A stretch of 32,091 bases of DNA from an uncultured Mediterraneibacter sp. (GCA_944383695.1 CALWQP010000035.1:1-32091), one strand, 5' to 3'. Numbered from the stretch's first letter, positions 7,556 through 16,466 are shown. The notes: generated from the sequence alone by a model not told the origin. Translations and numbers: made by a program.

Positions 7556-9307
7556 ATGAAATCACTCCTCATTTATCTGAAGGATTATAAAAAAGAAACC
7601 ATACTGGCGCCTCTTTTTAAAATGCTGGAGGCGTCTTTTGAACTTTTGGTTCCCCTTGTCATGGCGGCAGTCATTGACGTAGGGATCGCCCGTCAGGACA
7701 GACCCTACATTGTAAAAATGTGCCTTGTGCTCATCGCCCTCGGCATCATTGGGCTTGTCTGCTCCATTACAGCTCAGTATTTTTCGGCAAAGGCAGCGGC
7801 AGGCTTTGGCACTGGAGTCAGGCACGCGCTGTTTGAGCACATCCAGAATTTTACTTTTACAGAGATGGACACCATCGGCAGTTCCACTCTGATCACGAGG
7901 ATGACCAGCGATATCAACCAGGCGCAGTCAGGGGTAAATCTTGTGCTCCGCCTGTTCCTCCGCTCCCCATTCATTGTGTTCGGGGCAATGCTTATGGCGT
8001 TTACCGTGGATGTGAAAGCGGCCCTGATCTTTGTGGTGGTGATCCCCCTTTTGTCTGTGATCGTATTCGGGATCATGTTCATCACCATGCCTCTCTATAA
8101 AAAGGTACAGGCTCATCTTGACAGCGTGCTGCTGACCACAAGAGAGAACCTTGCGGGCGCACGTGTGATCCGTGCCTTCAATAAGGAAGCGGATGAGAGG
8201 AAAAGGTTTGAAAGTGAGAACCAGGCGCTGACTGACGCTCAGAAATTTGTGGGGCGTATTTCAGGTCTGATGAATCCTCTCACATATATTATTGTAAACG
8301 GAGGGATCATCGCCCTGATCTATGCCGGGGCGCTGCGGGTACAGGCGGGAGACCTGACCCAGGGAGAAGTGGTGGCGCTGATCAACTATATGTCCCAAAT
8401 CCTTGTGGAGCTTGTGAAGTTGGCAAATCTGATCATCACCGTGACAAAGGCTGTCGCCTGCGGCAACCGCATTGAAACTGTGCTCAAGATCACGCCGGAG
8501 ATGCAAAACGGAGAAAAAGAATGGAATCCGACTGCTATTCTCAAAGGGAAGGGCTCCGTCCCGGCAGTGGAGTTTTCCCATGTGTCGCTGACTTACAAAG
8601 ATGCGGCGGCAGAGTCGCTGACAGACCTTTCTTTCCGCGTGGAGAGAGGGCAGACCGTGGGTATCATCGGCGGGACAGGCTCAGGGAAATCTTCTCTGGT
8701 CAACCTGATCCCGCGGTTTTATGACGCGACCCGGGGAGAGGTAAAGATTTTCGGGGAAAATATAAAAGACTATGATGTGGAAAGCCTCAGAAGCCATATT
8801 GGGGTGGTGCTCCAGAAGGCTGTCCTTTTTAAAGGGACGATCGGGGACAACCTCCGGTGGGGCAATGAAAATGCCGCGCCGGAGGAACTGGAGGAGGCTC
8901 TTGCGGTCTCTCAGGCAAAGGAATTTGTAGATGCAAAGCCCGGGCGGCTGGAATTTCAGATTGAGCAGGGCGGCCGGAATCTGTCCGGAGGTCAGAAGCA
9001 GAGACTGACCATTGCCAGAGCGCTGGTGCGCAGACCGGATATCCTCATACTGGACGACAGTGCTTCCGCACTGGATTTTGCTACGGATGCAGCGCTTCGG
9101 AGCGCCATCCGGGGAATGCGGGACGACCTCACTGTATTTATCGTCTCTCAGAGAGCCGCGTCCATTCAGTATGCAGATCAGATCATCGTGCTGGAGGACG
9201 GAAAAATTGCAGGCGCAGGGACACATGCGGAGCTGCTTGCGGGCTGCCCGGCGTATCAGGAAATCTATTATTCCCAGTTTCCGAAGGAGGTGGCATCCAA
9301 TGGCTGA
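7556..9307 (+). CDS. ABC exporter half-transporter, degenerate ATPase subunit
   Basis: 583 residues. Six predicted membrane helices (about 15-295) form an exporter-type transmembrane domain, followed by a nucleotide-binding domain. The latter has Walker A GGTGSGKS (372-379), signature LSGGQ (476-480), and Walker B ILILD500. The catalytic Glu after Walker B is Asp501 and the switch His is Gln532. These two changes mark the degenerate site of heterodimeric exporters such as BmrCD, LmrCD and TM287/288. The partner is the next gene, which overlaps by 8 bases. Substrates are unknown; drugs, lipids or peptides are possible. The ribosome site is weak (CAGGA, about 10 bases upstream of ATG 7556). Confidence 0.92.
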   Translation: MKSLLIYLKDYKKETILAPLFKMLEASFELLVPLVMAAVIDVGIARQDRPYIVKMCLVLIALGIIGLVCSITAQYFSAKAAAGFGTGVRHALFEHIQNFTFTEMDTIGSSTLITRMTSDINQAQSGVNLVLRLFLRSPFIVFGAMLMAFTVDVKAALIFVVVIPLLSVIVFGIMFITMPLYKKVQAHLDSVLLTTRENLAGARVIRAFNKEADERKRFESENQALTDAQKFVGRISGLMNPLTYIIVNGGIIALIYAGALRVQAGDLTQGEVVALINYMSQILVELVKLANLIITVTKAVACGNRIETVLKITPEMQNGEKEWNPTAILKGKGSVPAVEFSHVSLTYKDAAAESLTDLSFRVERGQTVGIIGGTGSGKSSLVNLIPRFYDATRGEVKIFGENIKDYDVESLRSHIGVVLQKAVLFKGTIGDNLRWGNENAAPEELEEALAVSQAKEFVDAKPGRLEFQIEQGGRNLSGGQKQRLTIARALVRRPDILILDDSASALDFATDAALRSAIRGMRDDLTVFIVSQRAASIQYADQIIVLEDGKIAGAGTHAELLAGCPAYQEIYYSQFPKEVASNG

Positions 9308-11075
9308 GCAGATGACAGATAAGAAAAGGAAGGGGCAGTCGGAAACGCTGAAAAAGGTATTCCGATGCCTGGGGAAATACAGGATTTTTGTCGTGTTTTC
9401 GATTCTGCTGGCAGCAGTTTCCGTGGCGCTCACACTTTATATCCCGAAGCTTACCGGATATGCGGTAGACTATATCGTCGGTCCCGGGCAGGTGGATCTC
9501 CCGGGAGCGGTCCGTGTGATGATACAGATCGGAATCTGTACTCTGGTCACCGCGCTGGCGCAGTGGCTGATGAATGTGTGCAACAACAAAATGACCTACC
9601 AGGTGGTGCGGGATATCCGAAACGAAGCGTTCCGGAAAATCGAGGTGCTGCCGCTGAAATATATTGACGGACATCCATATGGGGAAATGGTGAGCAGGGT
9701 CATCGCGGATGTAGACCAGTTTGCGGACGGCCTGCTTATGGGATTTACACAGCTTTTTACAGGGATTGCCACCATCATAGGCACATTCGGTTTTATGCTG
9801 TCGGTCAATATGAAGATTACGTTTGTGGTCGTGCTGATCACGCCGGTCTCTTTCTTTGTGGCGAATTTCATTGCCAGGCGGACATTTACCATGTTCCGGC
9901 AGCAGTCTGAAATCCGGGGAGAGCAGACCGGGATGATCGATGAGATGATCGGAAATCAAAAGGTGGTCCAGGCATTTGGCAGAGGGGAGAAGGTGACAGA
10001 GGAGTTTGACAAGGTCAATGAAAAACTGGGAAAAGCCTATCTGCGGGCAACATTTTTCTCTTCCATCACCAATCCTGCTACAAGGTTCGTAAACAGCCTG
10101 GTCTACACGGGAGTAGGTATCGCAGGGGCATTTGCCGTGGTAAACGGTTCTCTTACTGTGGGACAGCTCTCGAGCTTTCTGAGCTATGCAAACCAGTATA
10201 CCAAACCGTTTAATGAGATTTCCGGCGTTGTGACCGAGTTCCAGAACGCGGTGGCGTGTGCCCAGAGAATCTTTGATCTGATCGAAGAAGAGCCACAGAA
10301 GCCGGATGCTCCTGACGCGGTGGAGCTTAAAGATGTCAGAGGAAATGTGGATGTGCGGGACGTGGCATTTTCCTACGTGCCGGGACAGAAACTGATCCGG
10401 GACTTTAATCTGGAGGTTAAGCCGGGACAGAGGATTGCCATCGTGGGACCGACCGGGTGCGGGAAGACCACATTAATCAATCTGCTCATGCGTTTCTACG
10501 ATGTGGATGCAGGAAGGATTGCGGTGGAGGGCATTGATATCCGGGATATGACACGCAGAAGCCTACGCGCCGGATACGGCATGGTCCTTCAGGAGACATG
10601 GCTTAAGACCGGCACCATCCGGGACAATATCACCATGGGACGGCCGGACGCCACAGAGGAAGAGGTGATCGCGGCGGCGAAAGCGTCCCATATCCACAGC
10701 TTTATCCGGCGGCTTCCGAAAGGTTATGACACATGGATCACGGAGGATGGAGGCGGACTGTCCCAGGGACAGAAGCAGCTCCTCTGTATTGCCAGGGTGA
10801 TGCTGTGCAAACCGCCCATGCTGATTCTGGATGAAGCTACATCTTCCATCGATACAAGTACGGAACTGAAGATTCAGGCGGCGTTCGGGGAACTGATGGA
10901 GGGCAGGACCACGTTTATCGTGGCGCACAGGCTGTCAACCATTCGTGAGGCGGATGTTATCCTTGTGATGAAAGACGGACAGATCATCGAACAGGGCGAC
11001 CATGAGAGCCTGCTGGCAAAAGGCGGATTTTATAAGCGTCTGTATGAGAGCCAGTGGAGCCAGGCAGCAGGTTGA
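9300..11075 (+). CDS. ABC exporter half-transporter, catalytic ATPase subunit
   Basis: 591 residues, transmembrane domain (about 28-300) then nucleotide-binding domain. Walker A is GPTGCGKT (383-390), Walker B LILD511 with catalytic Glu512, and the switch His is His543, so this subunit has the full catalytic set. Its signature is LSQGQ (487-491), a deviation from LSGGQ. In the heterodimer this deviant signature would face the degenerate Walker site of the first subunit, while the normal LSGGQ of the partner completes the active site here. The start is ATG 9300 with AAGGAGG 9 bases upstream inside the previous gene, and the 8-base overlap suggests translational coupling. Confidence 0.92.
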   Translation: MAEQMTDKKRKGQSETLKKVFRCLGKYRIFVVFSILLAAVSVALTLYIPKLTGYAVDYIVGPGQVDLPGAVRVMIQIGICTLVTALAQWLMNVCNNKMTYQVVRDIRNEAFRKIEVLPLKYIDGHPYGEMVSRVIADVDQFADGLLMGFTQLFTGIATIIGTFGFMLSVNMKITFVVVLITPVSFFVANFIARRTFTMFRQQSEIRGEQTGMIDEMIGNQKVVQAFGRGEKVTEEFDKVNEKLGKAYLRATFFSSITNPATRFVNSLVYTGVGIAGAFAVVNGSLTVGQLSSFLSYANQYTKPFNEISGVVTEFQNAVACAQRIFDLIEEEPQKPDAPDAVELKDVRGNVDVRDVAFSYVPGQKLIRDFNLEVKPGQRIAIVGPTGCGKTTLINLLMRFYDVDAGRIAVEGIDIRDMTRRSLRAGYGMVLQETWLKTGTIRDNITMGRPDATEEEVIAAAKASHIHSFIRRLPKGYDTWITEDGGGLSQGQKQLLCIARVMLCKPPMLILDEATSSIDTSTELKIQAAFGELMEGRTTFIVAHRLSTIREADVILVMKDGQIIEQGDHESLLAKGGFYKRLYESQWSQAAG

Positions 11076-11084
11076 TGAGGGACA

Positions 11085-11165
11085 TGTCAGGAGTGGAAGA
11101 AGACGGCAGGAATGGAAGGAGCCGTCAGGAGCAAAAGAGGACGGCAGGAATGAAAGGAGACGGCA
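11085..11165 (+). repeat. Purine-rich imperfect repeats upstream of the Nudix gene
   Basis: The leader contains imperfect copies of a unit resembling GACGGCAGGAATGAAAGGAG (near 11102, 11139 and 11159). It gives several AGGAG-like ribosome sites in a row, of which only the last (about 11153-11159) is at a suitable distance from ATG 11170. Confidence 0.6.
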
Positions 11166-11169
11166 AAAG

Positions 11170-11646
11170 ATGGAAAGGCTGAGTACACTGTGTTATATAG
11201 AAAAAGACGGACAGTATCTGATGCTGCACCGCACTGTGAAGGAGAATGATGTAAACAAGGACAAATGGATCGGCGTTGGCGGACATTTTGAGCATGGGGA
11301 GAGCCCGGAGGAGTGTCTGCTGCGTGAGGTCAGGGAGGAGACTGGATTTACGCTGACGTCGTGGAAATACCGGGGGATCGTGACATTTGTGTATGGGGAG
11401 GACGTGGTGGAATATATGTCCTTATACACAGCCGATGGATTCACCGGAAAGCCCATCGAATGTGATGAGGGGGAACTGGAATGGGTGGACAAGAGCAGGA
11501 TTTTTTCTCTTGAACTTTGGGAAGGGGATAAGATTTTCTTCCGGCTTCTCGATGAGGGAAGGGAATTTTTTTCCCTGAAGCTTGTTTACGATACAGAGGA
11601 TGTTCTCCGATATGCGGCGCTTGACGGAGTGCCGCTTGACCTATGA
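11170..11646 (+). CDS. Nudix hydrolase (MutT-like)
   Basis: 158 residues. The complete Nudix box Gx5Ex7REUxEExGU runs from Gly38 to Phe60 (GHFEHGE, then REVREETGF), with Glu56 and Glu57 as metal ligands. Family members hydrolyse nucleoside diphosphates linked to another group; closest in type are 8-oxo-dGTP or related (d)NTP pyrophosphatases, but the substrate is not determined. I use ATG 11170; the frame is open upstream but that part overlaps the ABC gene and a repeat. It follows the exporter gene by 94 bases on the same strand, so read-through is possible. Confidence 0.88.
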   Translation: MERLSTLCYIEKDGQYLMLHRTVKENDVNKDKWIGVGGHFEHGESPEECLLREVREETGFTLTSWKYRGIVTFVYGEDVVEYMSLYTADGFTGKPIECDEGELEWVDKSRIFSLELWEGDKIFFRLLDEGREFFSLKLVYDTEDVLRYAALDGVPLDL

Positions 11647-11705
11647 GCGCGCGTGAGCATGGCATAACGCATAGAAAAAAATATAGACAGAAAGGAAATG
11701 GCAGG

Positions 11706-12251
11706 ATGAGATATGCAGTGATTTATGACAGTCCTACGGGTAATACGAGGATACTGGCGGAAGAAATCAGGAGATGCATGGACGGACAGAATGGGAATCC
11801 GGAAGAATGTATCTGTTTCGGTGAGCTCGGACAGGAGAAGGCGGGAGCAGAGATGCTGGCTGCTGCAGAGTCGGAGATTGTTTTTGCCGGCTTCTGGACA
11901 GACAAGGGAGGCTGCAGTGAAAAAATGGCAGGGTTTCTGGAATCGCTACACGGTCAGAGAGTGTTCCTGTTCGGCACGGCAGGCTTCGGGGGAGCGAAAG
12001 AGTATTTCAGACGCATTCTGGAAAGAGTGGGGACACACCTGGCACCGGATAATACGGTGACCGGAAAATATATGTGTCAGGGAAAGATGCCGCTTGCCGT
12101 TAGAAAAAGGTATGAGTCCATGCTGGAACAGAATCCGGAAGACGAGAGGATGAGGGCAATGCTCGAAAACTTTGATCAGGCGCTTGTGCATCCCGACGAA
12201 GCTGATCTGGAGCTCTTAAGGAAGTCAGTCTCTTCCGCTGTGGACTTGTAA
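11706..12251 (+). CDS. Flavodoxin family protein
   Basis: 181 residues. The N-terminus MRYAVIYDSPTGNTRILAEEI has the beta-strand plus phosphate loop (SPTGNT, about 9-14) that binds FMN phosphate, followed by the usual alternating fold (AESEIVFAGFWTDKG, then VFLFGTAGFGG). It is probably a cytosolic FMN electron carrier or small flavin reductase. The segment after about residue 125 (QGKMPLAVRKRYE) is an extension beyond the minimal flavodoxin, also seen in BilS-like and related flavodoxins of gut Clostridia; I cannot assign a partner. ATG 11706 has AAAGGAAA upstream. The gap to the preceding gene is 59 bases. Confidence 0.82.
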   Translation: MRYAVIYDSPTGNTRILAEEIRRCMDGQNGNPEECICFGELGQEKAGAEMLAAAESEIVFAGFWTDKGGCSEKMAGFLESLHGQRVFLFGTAGFGGAKEYFRRILERVGTHLAPDNTVTGKYMCQGKMPLAVRKRYESMLEQNPEDERMRAMLENFDQALVHPDEADLELLRKSVSSAVDL

Positions 12252-12291
12252 ATCTGCTCCTGTTAAGAAAGCGGCCAGATAGTGTTGAAGA

Positions 12292-12320
12292 TCATATCGG
12301 ATCATATCGGATTATAGTGG
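12292..12320. repeat. Short tandem repeat GATCATATCG
   Basis: Two exact 10-base copies (12292-12301 and 12302-12311) and a third diverged copy (GATTATAGTG). They lie in the 111-base gap before the nucleotidyltransferase gene. No function is evident. Confidence 0.6.
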
Positions 12321-12362
12321 CTTATAGGGAAAGGAAACATTGAGAAGAAAGGAAGATGGAAC

Positions 12363-12947
12363 ATGACGGAACGAGGAGTGATACACGGCAGATTTCAGGT
12401 GCTCCACTTGAAGCATATGGAGTACCTTCTTGCGGCAAAAATGAGATGCAGACTTTTGTATGTCGGCATCACGCATCCGGACATTTCGGCATATCCCGCC
12501 ACATCACCGCTGGATGCGCATGGGACGTTTCAGAAGGATAATCCGCTGACTTATATCGAGCGATACGAGATGCTCAGAGACTCTCTTCTGGAATTCGGCG
12601 TGAAGCGGGAAGAATTTGAAATCATTCCCTTCCCTGTGAGCAGACCGGATATGCTGAAGCAGTATGCGCCGGAAGATGCGGTATATTATATGAGTATCTG
12701 CGGAGAGTGGGACAGGGAGAAGTATCAGACATTGAACTCTCTCGGGCTGAAGACCGAGGTCCTTTGGGAGAGAAGCGCAGAAGAGAAAGGCATTACAGGT
12801 ACAGAGCTGCGCGCCCTTATTGCTAAGGGCGGCGCATGGCGTCAGTATATGCCGAAAGCCGCGGCTGAATATCTGACAGAACGTGGGCTGGATGAGCGTA
12901 TAAAAAATCTCTTCGGTGTTCCTATGGGAGAAGGAACGCATACATGA
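12363..12947 (+). CDS. Nucleotidyltransferase (NMN adenylyltransferase-like)
   Basis: 194 residues of the HxGH nucleotidyltransferase superfamily. The N-terminus GVIHGRFQVLHLKHMEYL corresponds to the GRFQPxHxGH motif of NadM-like NMN adenylyltransferases. Here the HxGH Gly is Lys (HLKH), a notable deviation. ITGTELRALI near residues 140-149 matches the ISSTxxR nucleotide-binding motif in position. If active it would condense a nucleotide monophosphate with ATP, as in NAD synthesis, but the altered motif makes the substrate uncertain. AAAGGAAG lies 8 bases before ATG 12363. Its 3' end overlaps the convergent hemolysin III gene by 26 bases. Confidence 0.75.
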   Translation: MTERGVIHGRFQVLHLKHMEYLLAAKMRCRLLYVGITHPDISAYPATSPLDAHGTFQKDNPLTYIERYEMLRDSLLEFGVKREEFEIIPFPVSRPDMLKQYAPEDAVYYMSICGEWDREKYQTLNSLGLKTEVLWERSAEEKGITGTELRALIAKGGAWRQYMPKAAAEYLTERGLDERIKNLFGVPMGEGTHT

Positions 12948-13581
12948 CAACAAAGTGGCATGCGCTTCCGCCCATGACGAACAGATGGAAGATTTCATGG
13001 CTTCCGAAGTTTTTGTGCTTATTGTTAAAGAGCGGCAGCTTCAAAGCGTAGATGACGCCGCCCACGGTGTAAATAATACCTCCGGCCAGAAGCCAGCCAA
13101 ATGCCGCCGGGGACATATTGTTCAGGATCTGTGTGAAGGCAAGGACGCAGGTCCATCCCATCCCGATATAGAGGACGGAGGATACCCATTTCGGGCAGTA
13201 GACCCAGAACGCCTTGATCAGGATGCCTGCGATGGCGATCGCCCACACAATGGAAAGGAGGATGATCCCTGTCTTTCCTTTGAGGACAATGAGGCACACA
13301 GGTGTATAGCTCCCCGCGATAAGCACCGAGATCATCATGTGGTCGATTTTTTTGAGAATCGTGTTCACTTTCGCTGAGATATCGAATGTATGGTAAGTTG
13401 TACTTGCCGCATATAATAAGATCAGGCTTGCCGCGTAAATGGTCAGTGAGACGATATATATCCTGCTGGGCTCATGCGCTGCCTTGATCAGCAGCGGCAC
13501 TGCCGCGAATATCGCCATCAGCATTCCGATGAAATGTGTGATAGCGCTGCCCGGTTCTTTGATATGTCTTTTATGTTCCAT
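12922..13581 (-). CDS. trhA: Hemolysin III family protein (TrhA/PAQR)
   Basis: A 219-residue integral membrane protein with about seven hydrophobic helices. It has the family motifs SAITHFIGML near the N-terminus, STTYHTF, DHMMISVLIAGSYTP and the C-terminal HEIFHLFVMGGSACHF. Conserved His and Asp residues of these motifs form the zinc site of the PAQR superfamily. Despite the name, bacterial members are linked to membrane-lipid and fluidity homeostasis rather than haemolysis. GGAGGTG lies about 7 bases before ATG 13581; the frame is open to 13644 without a better site. Confidence 0.9.
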   Translation of the reverse strand: MEHKRHIKEPGSAITHFIGMLMAIFAAVPLLIKAAHEPSRIYIVSLTIYAASLILLYAASTTYHTFDISAKVNTILKKIDHMMISVLIAGSYTPVCLIVLKGKTGIILLSIVWAIAIAGILIKAFWVYCPKWVSSVLYIGMGWTCVLAFTQILNNMSPAAFGWLLAGGIIYTVGGVIYALKLPLFNNKHKNFGSHEIFHLFVMGGSACHFVVMYAFLLP

Positions 13582-13612
13582 GATATGCACCTCCATGAAG
13601 TCAAAACAACAA

Positions 13613-13629
13613 GTAGTTTTTAAAACTAC
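13613..13629. promoter_or_regulatory. 17-bp inverted repeat in the trhA leader
   Basis: Arms GTAGTTTT and AAAACTAC flank one base, 32 bases upstream of the trhA start. Upstream of it on the minus strand TTGATT (about 13666-13671), 17 bases, TAATAT form a possible promoter, so this could be an operator. Confidence 0.4.
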
Positions 13630-13689
13630 ATTAAGTATATGCATATATTACATCAAGAATACATAAAAATCAATTAAAAAAATGCACAA

Positions 13690-13716
13690 AGAAAACCGGG
13701 GATTTCCCGGTTTTCT
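13690..13716 (-). terminator. Terminator after carbamate kinase gene
   Basis: An 11-bp stem (AGAAAACCGGG against CCCGGTTTTCT) with a 5-base loop. On the minus strand it is followed by TTGTGCATTTTTTT, so it is a reasonable end of the arcC transcript. Confidence 0.65.
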
Positions 13717-13778
13717 GTAATAAATTTTGGGTAAATTCAATTTTTTCATATATTATATCATGAAAGCAAATGCCGCTT

Positions 13779-14708
13779 CTATCGGATGACTGTCCCTGTC
13801 TTTCCTTTCAGCGCTTCTTTTACCTTGTCAAATGCTGTGATGTAAGCGCAGCGTCCTTCGCGTCCGTCAACGAATTCCACGGCGGCGCGGAACTTTGGCA
13901 GCATGTTATAAATTCCAAAATGTCCTTCCTCCATGTAGGCCCTTGCCTGAGCGGTCGTGATTTCGCTGAGCGGTTCTTCGTTGTCCTGCCCGAGGTTGAT
14001 GCATACTTTCTCCACATTTGTCAGGATAATGAGCATATCTGCGTTAATGCCTTGCGCCAGCCTGCCGGCTGCCAGGTCTTTCTCGATCACGGCGCTGGCG
14101 CCTTTCAGATGGTTATCCTGCTCCATGACCGGGATTCCGCCTCCGCCAGCCGCGATGACGACCTGGTCAGCGTCCAGAAGTGCGTTGACTGCGTCCAGCT
14201 CCACGATCTTCACCGGGTTCGGCGCGGATACGACACGCCGGAATCCTTTGCCCGCCTCTTCTATCACATAGTTGCCTTTTTTGCGCTCTTCGTTAGCTTC
14301 CTGGGCGTTCATGTATCTGCCGAGCACTTTTGTGGGGGTATAGAATGCCTCGTCATAGGGGTCTACGATGACTTGTGTCAGGACTGTACTGACCGTCCGA
14401 AAAATGCCCCGGTTCAGGAGCTCCTCGCGGATGCCGTTCTGCAGGTCATAGCCGATATAGCCCTGGCTCATGGCAGAGCAGACTGACATGGGCGCGGGCG
14501 TGTACTCGGGATGCGCTTTGGCAAATTCGTTCATGGCAGTGTGGATCATCCCTACCTGCGGCGCATTGCTGTGTGTGATCGCGACTTGATAGCCTTCTTC
14601 AATGAGATCAGCGATACATTTTGCGCTGTGTTTTACAGCGACCTTCTGCTCAGGGAGCGTGGTCCCGAGCGCCCGGTGTCCCAGAGCGACAACAACTCGT
14701 TTCTTCAT
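13779..14708 (-). CDS. arcC: Carbamate kinase
   Basis: 309 residues, the usual length. It interconverts carbamoyl phosphate plus ADP with ATP, CO2 and ammonia. Motifs of the amino acid kinase fold are VVVALGHRALG at the N-terminus, HSNAPQVG, the glycine-rich VIAAGGGGIPV, DLAAGRLAQGINAD and LTNVEKVCINLG. The Asn in the usual ALGGNA motif is replaced (LGHRALG). No arginine deiminase or ornithine carbamoyltransferase is nearby, so it probably acts in another carbamoyl-phosphate-yielding route such as purine or agmatine breakdown. ATG 14708 has GGAG 8 bases upstream. Confidence 0.93.
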   Translation of the reverse strand: MKKRVVVALGHRALGTTLPEQKVAVKHSAKCIADLIEEGYQVAITHSNAPQVGMIHTAMNEFAKAHPEYTPAPMSVCSAMSQGYIGYDLQNGIREELLNRGIFRTVSTVLTQVIVDPYDEAFYTPTKVLGRYMNAQEANEERKKGNYVIEEAGKGFRRVVSAPNPVKIVELDAVNALLDADQVVIAAGGGGIPVMEQDNHLKGASAVIEKDLAAGRLAQGINADMLIILTNVEKVCINLGQDNEEPLSEITTAQARAYMEEGHFGIYNMLPKFRAAVEFVDGREGRCAYITAFDKVKEALKGKTGTVIR

Positions 14709-14725
14709 AAATATTCTCCATTTCC

Positions 14726-14789
14726 GCCGCCTCTGCGCGGGCGGCATATTATTTACGGCGGCAGGCAGAACGCAGAGAGCGATGCCTGC
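14726..14789 (-). promoter_or_regulatory. Two hairpins in the arcC leader
   Basis: On the minus strand, arms GCAGGCA/TGCCTGC (14761-14767, 14783-14789) form one hairpin. GCCGCC/GGCGGC (14726-14745), just upstream of the ribosome site, form another. A TTGATT...TAAACT promoter (17-base spacer) lies further upstream around 14820-14850. The hairpins could affect ribosome access; this is inference. Confidence 0.35.
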
Positions 14790-14857
14790 TGTCTGTATCT
14801 GCGAAAAGATAACTTATTGAAAGTTTACTATTATTTGCACTAAAAATCAATACCGGC

Positions 14858-16432
14858 TCACAGCAGTGTAAAAACGATGTCCATGGCAAACAGAAGGGTC
14901 AGGATGCCGCAGACCGTCCACCTTGCGGCGCGCCCCAGCTTCATGAACAACTCGGTCCATCTAGGCGCCAGGCTGTACAGGAATGCGCATCCCAGCAGCC
15001 CGAAAGCGGCAGCGCCTCCCACATATACGCGTCCGTTCAGGTTGAGGAAAAACTCGCTGTAATCCCGCAGAGGGCTGCCGAATGCGAGTTCGGTTCCCAG
15101 ATTGAACAGGTATTCTAACGCAGAATACAGGGCGAAGCTGCTCAGGAATACAAAGGCCGGCTTTTTCAGGATACGCTTTGTGAGGAACAGGACCAGGAGG
15201 CCGAATACTCCGTAAAGAGGCATCCACGGTGCAAAAACCGCTGCATCTGTGTCAAACGAGCCGTTTTGAATGAGATGGAGCACCGTTTCCAGCAGCCATC
15301 CGGATAAGGAAAAGGCATGGAAGAGGAAAAGGCAGGCGCAGGCATCGTATTTCCGGTCAGCTTTGACAGGAGACCTGACAGCTCTGAGCGGCGGCTGTAC
15401 GGAGAACAGGAAGACAGGGTACTGCTCCGGCGCAAAGTAAGAGATTTTCGTGTAAGGTCCGTTTGAATCGTCGTAGAGAGCCTTGCTGATGAGCAGTTCA
15501 TCTTCAGAAGGTACATGCTCCAGATAGGAATCATTTAACCGCTCATATCCCGGCGAGCGGGACAGCACGTAATTCCGGCGGAGAGAGAGGTAGAGCTCAG
15601 CCCGGCATATCGTGATATAAGGGTTTACGAACACAAAATCCAGCAGCCCAAGGGTAAGAACGGACAGAATCTCCCAGCCAGCAAACGAGACGTCCAGAAG
15701 GAACAGCCTCCATTTATTCCGTGCCGTAAGCTGCCTGGACAGGAAAAACGCGTCCCTGCGGCTGATCCGGGGGTTTTCGGCAAGAATGAATGGGATCATG
15801 CTGTATTCGTAATGTTTGATGATGCCGCCGATGATGGTCAGATTCCAGAGAAACTGAAAAAAAGACCGGCAGAACATGACCCAGGCAGGAGGAAGAAGAC
15901 AGCGCAGCTTAAAGAGAAAGAATATCTTGGAGATATACGTCTGTTTATAACTGTGGTTCTCCAGGAAAAAACGTTTCTCGCCAATCTGGAGGAGGTTGCT
16001 GATGAATATCTGGTACAGGAAGACCAGCAGGAGTCCGGCTGCCGCGAAGAGCAGACCGACGCCGAAAGATTCATAGAGAAAGGCATTGACTGTCCTCAAC
16101 ACAGCAAAAAATGTGGAAACAGGTGTGGAAAACATATCAATGGCAAACTGGCTGGCAGTGGAAATAATGTGTCCGGGCAGGCCGGGCAGAGCCGTGTTCT
16201 CGAGAAAATGGCTGACTGTCTGAGTGATCACTTCCGAATTGGAAATATCAAGGGCGAACGCGGCATCCGGATACCGGCTCACATCCGGGGAAATCTGCAG
16301 ATTGATAAACGTTGTTGACACAGGATAGGCCGTGGTCAGCAGGGCGGTGATAAAGCAGACAGAAACAATCTTCCAGTAACTCTGTTTCATAGACGCGCGG
16401 GCTTTTTTCTTCAGCTCTGTCCTCTTCCACAT
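14858..16432 (-). CDS. DUF975 / putative ABC-transporter type IV fusion membrane protein
   Basis: A 524-residue multi-pass membrane protein. The N-terminal part (about 1-300) begins with the DUF975 signature (LKKKARASMKQSYWKIV) and several helices. The C-terminal part (about 355-524) resembles the putative ABC-transporter type IV family (FLFHAFSLSGWLLETVLHLI, then APWMPLYGVFGLLVLFLTKRIL and ALEYLFNLGTE). Neither domain has an assigned activity; no ATPase gene is adjacent. GGGAGG lies about 10 bases before ATG 16432. Its promoter is well defined. Confidence 0.75.
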   Translation of the reverse strand: MWKRTELKKKARASMKQSYWKIVSVCFITALLTTAYPVSTTFINLQISPDVSRYPDAAFALDISNSEVITQTVSHFLENTALPGLPGHIISTASQFAIDMFSTPVSTFFAVLRTVNAFLYESFGVGLLFAAAGLLLVFLYQIFISNLLQIGEKRFFLENHSYKQTYISKIFFLFKLRCLLPPAWVMFCRSFFQFLWNLTIIGGIIKHYEYSMIPFILAENPRISRRDAFFLSRQLTARNKWRLFLLDVSFAGWEILSVLTLGLLDFVFVNPYITICRAELYLSLRRNYVLSRSPGYERLNDSYLEHVPSEDELLISKALYDDSNGPYTKISYFAPEQYPVFLFSVQPPLRAVRSPVKADRKYDACACLFLFHAFSLSGWLLETVLHLIQNGSFDTDAAVFAPWMPLYGVFGLLVLFLTKRILKKPAFVFLSSFALYSALEYLFNLGTELAFGSPLRDYSEFFLNLNGRVYVGGAAAFGLLGCAFLYSLAPRWTELFMKLGRAARWTVCGILTLLFAMDIVFTLL

Positions 16433-16466
16433 GACGGTCGGCCTCCCTGAAATTTAATGATACTAT

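Noticed and set aside
13770-14486. 238-codon + strand frame across carbamate kinase
   Set aside because: Antisense shadow of a well-supported arcC gene.
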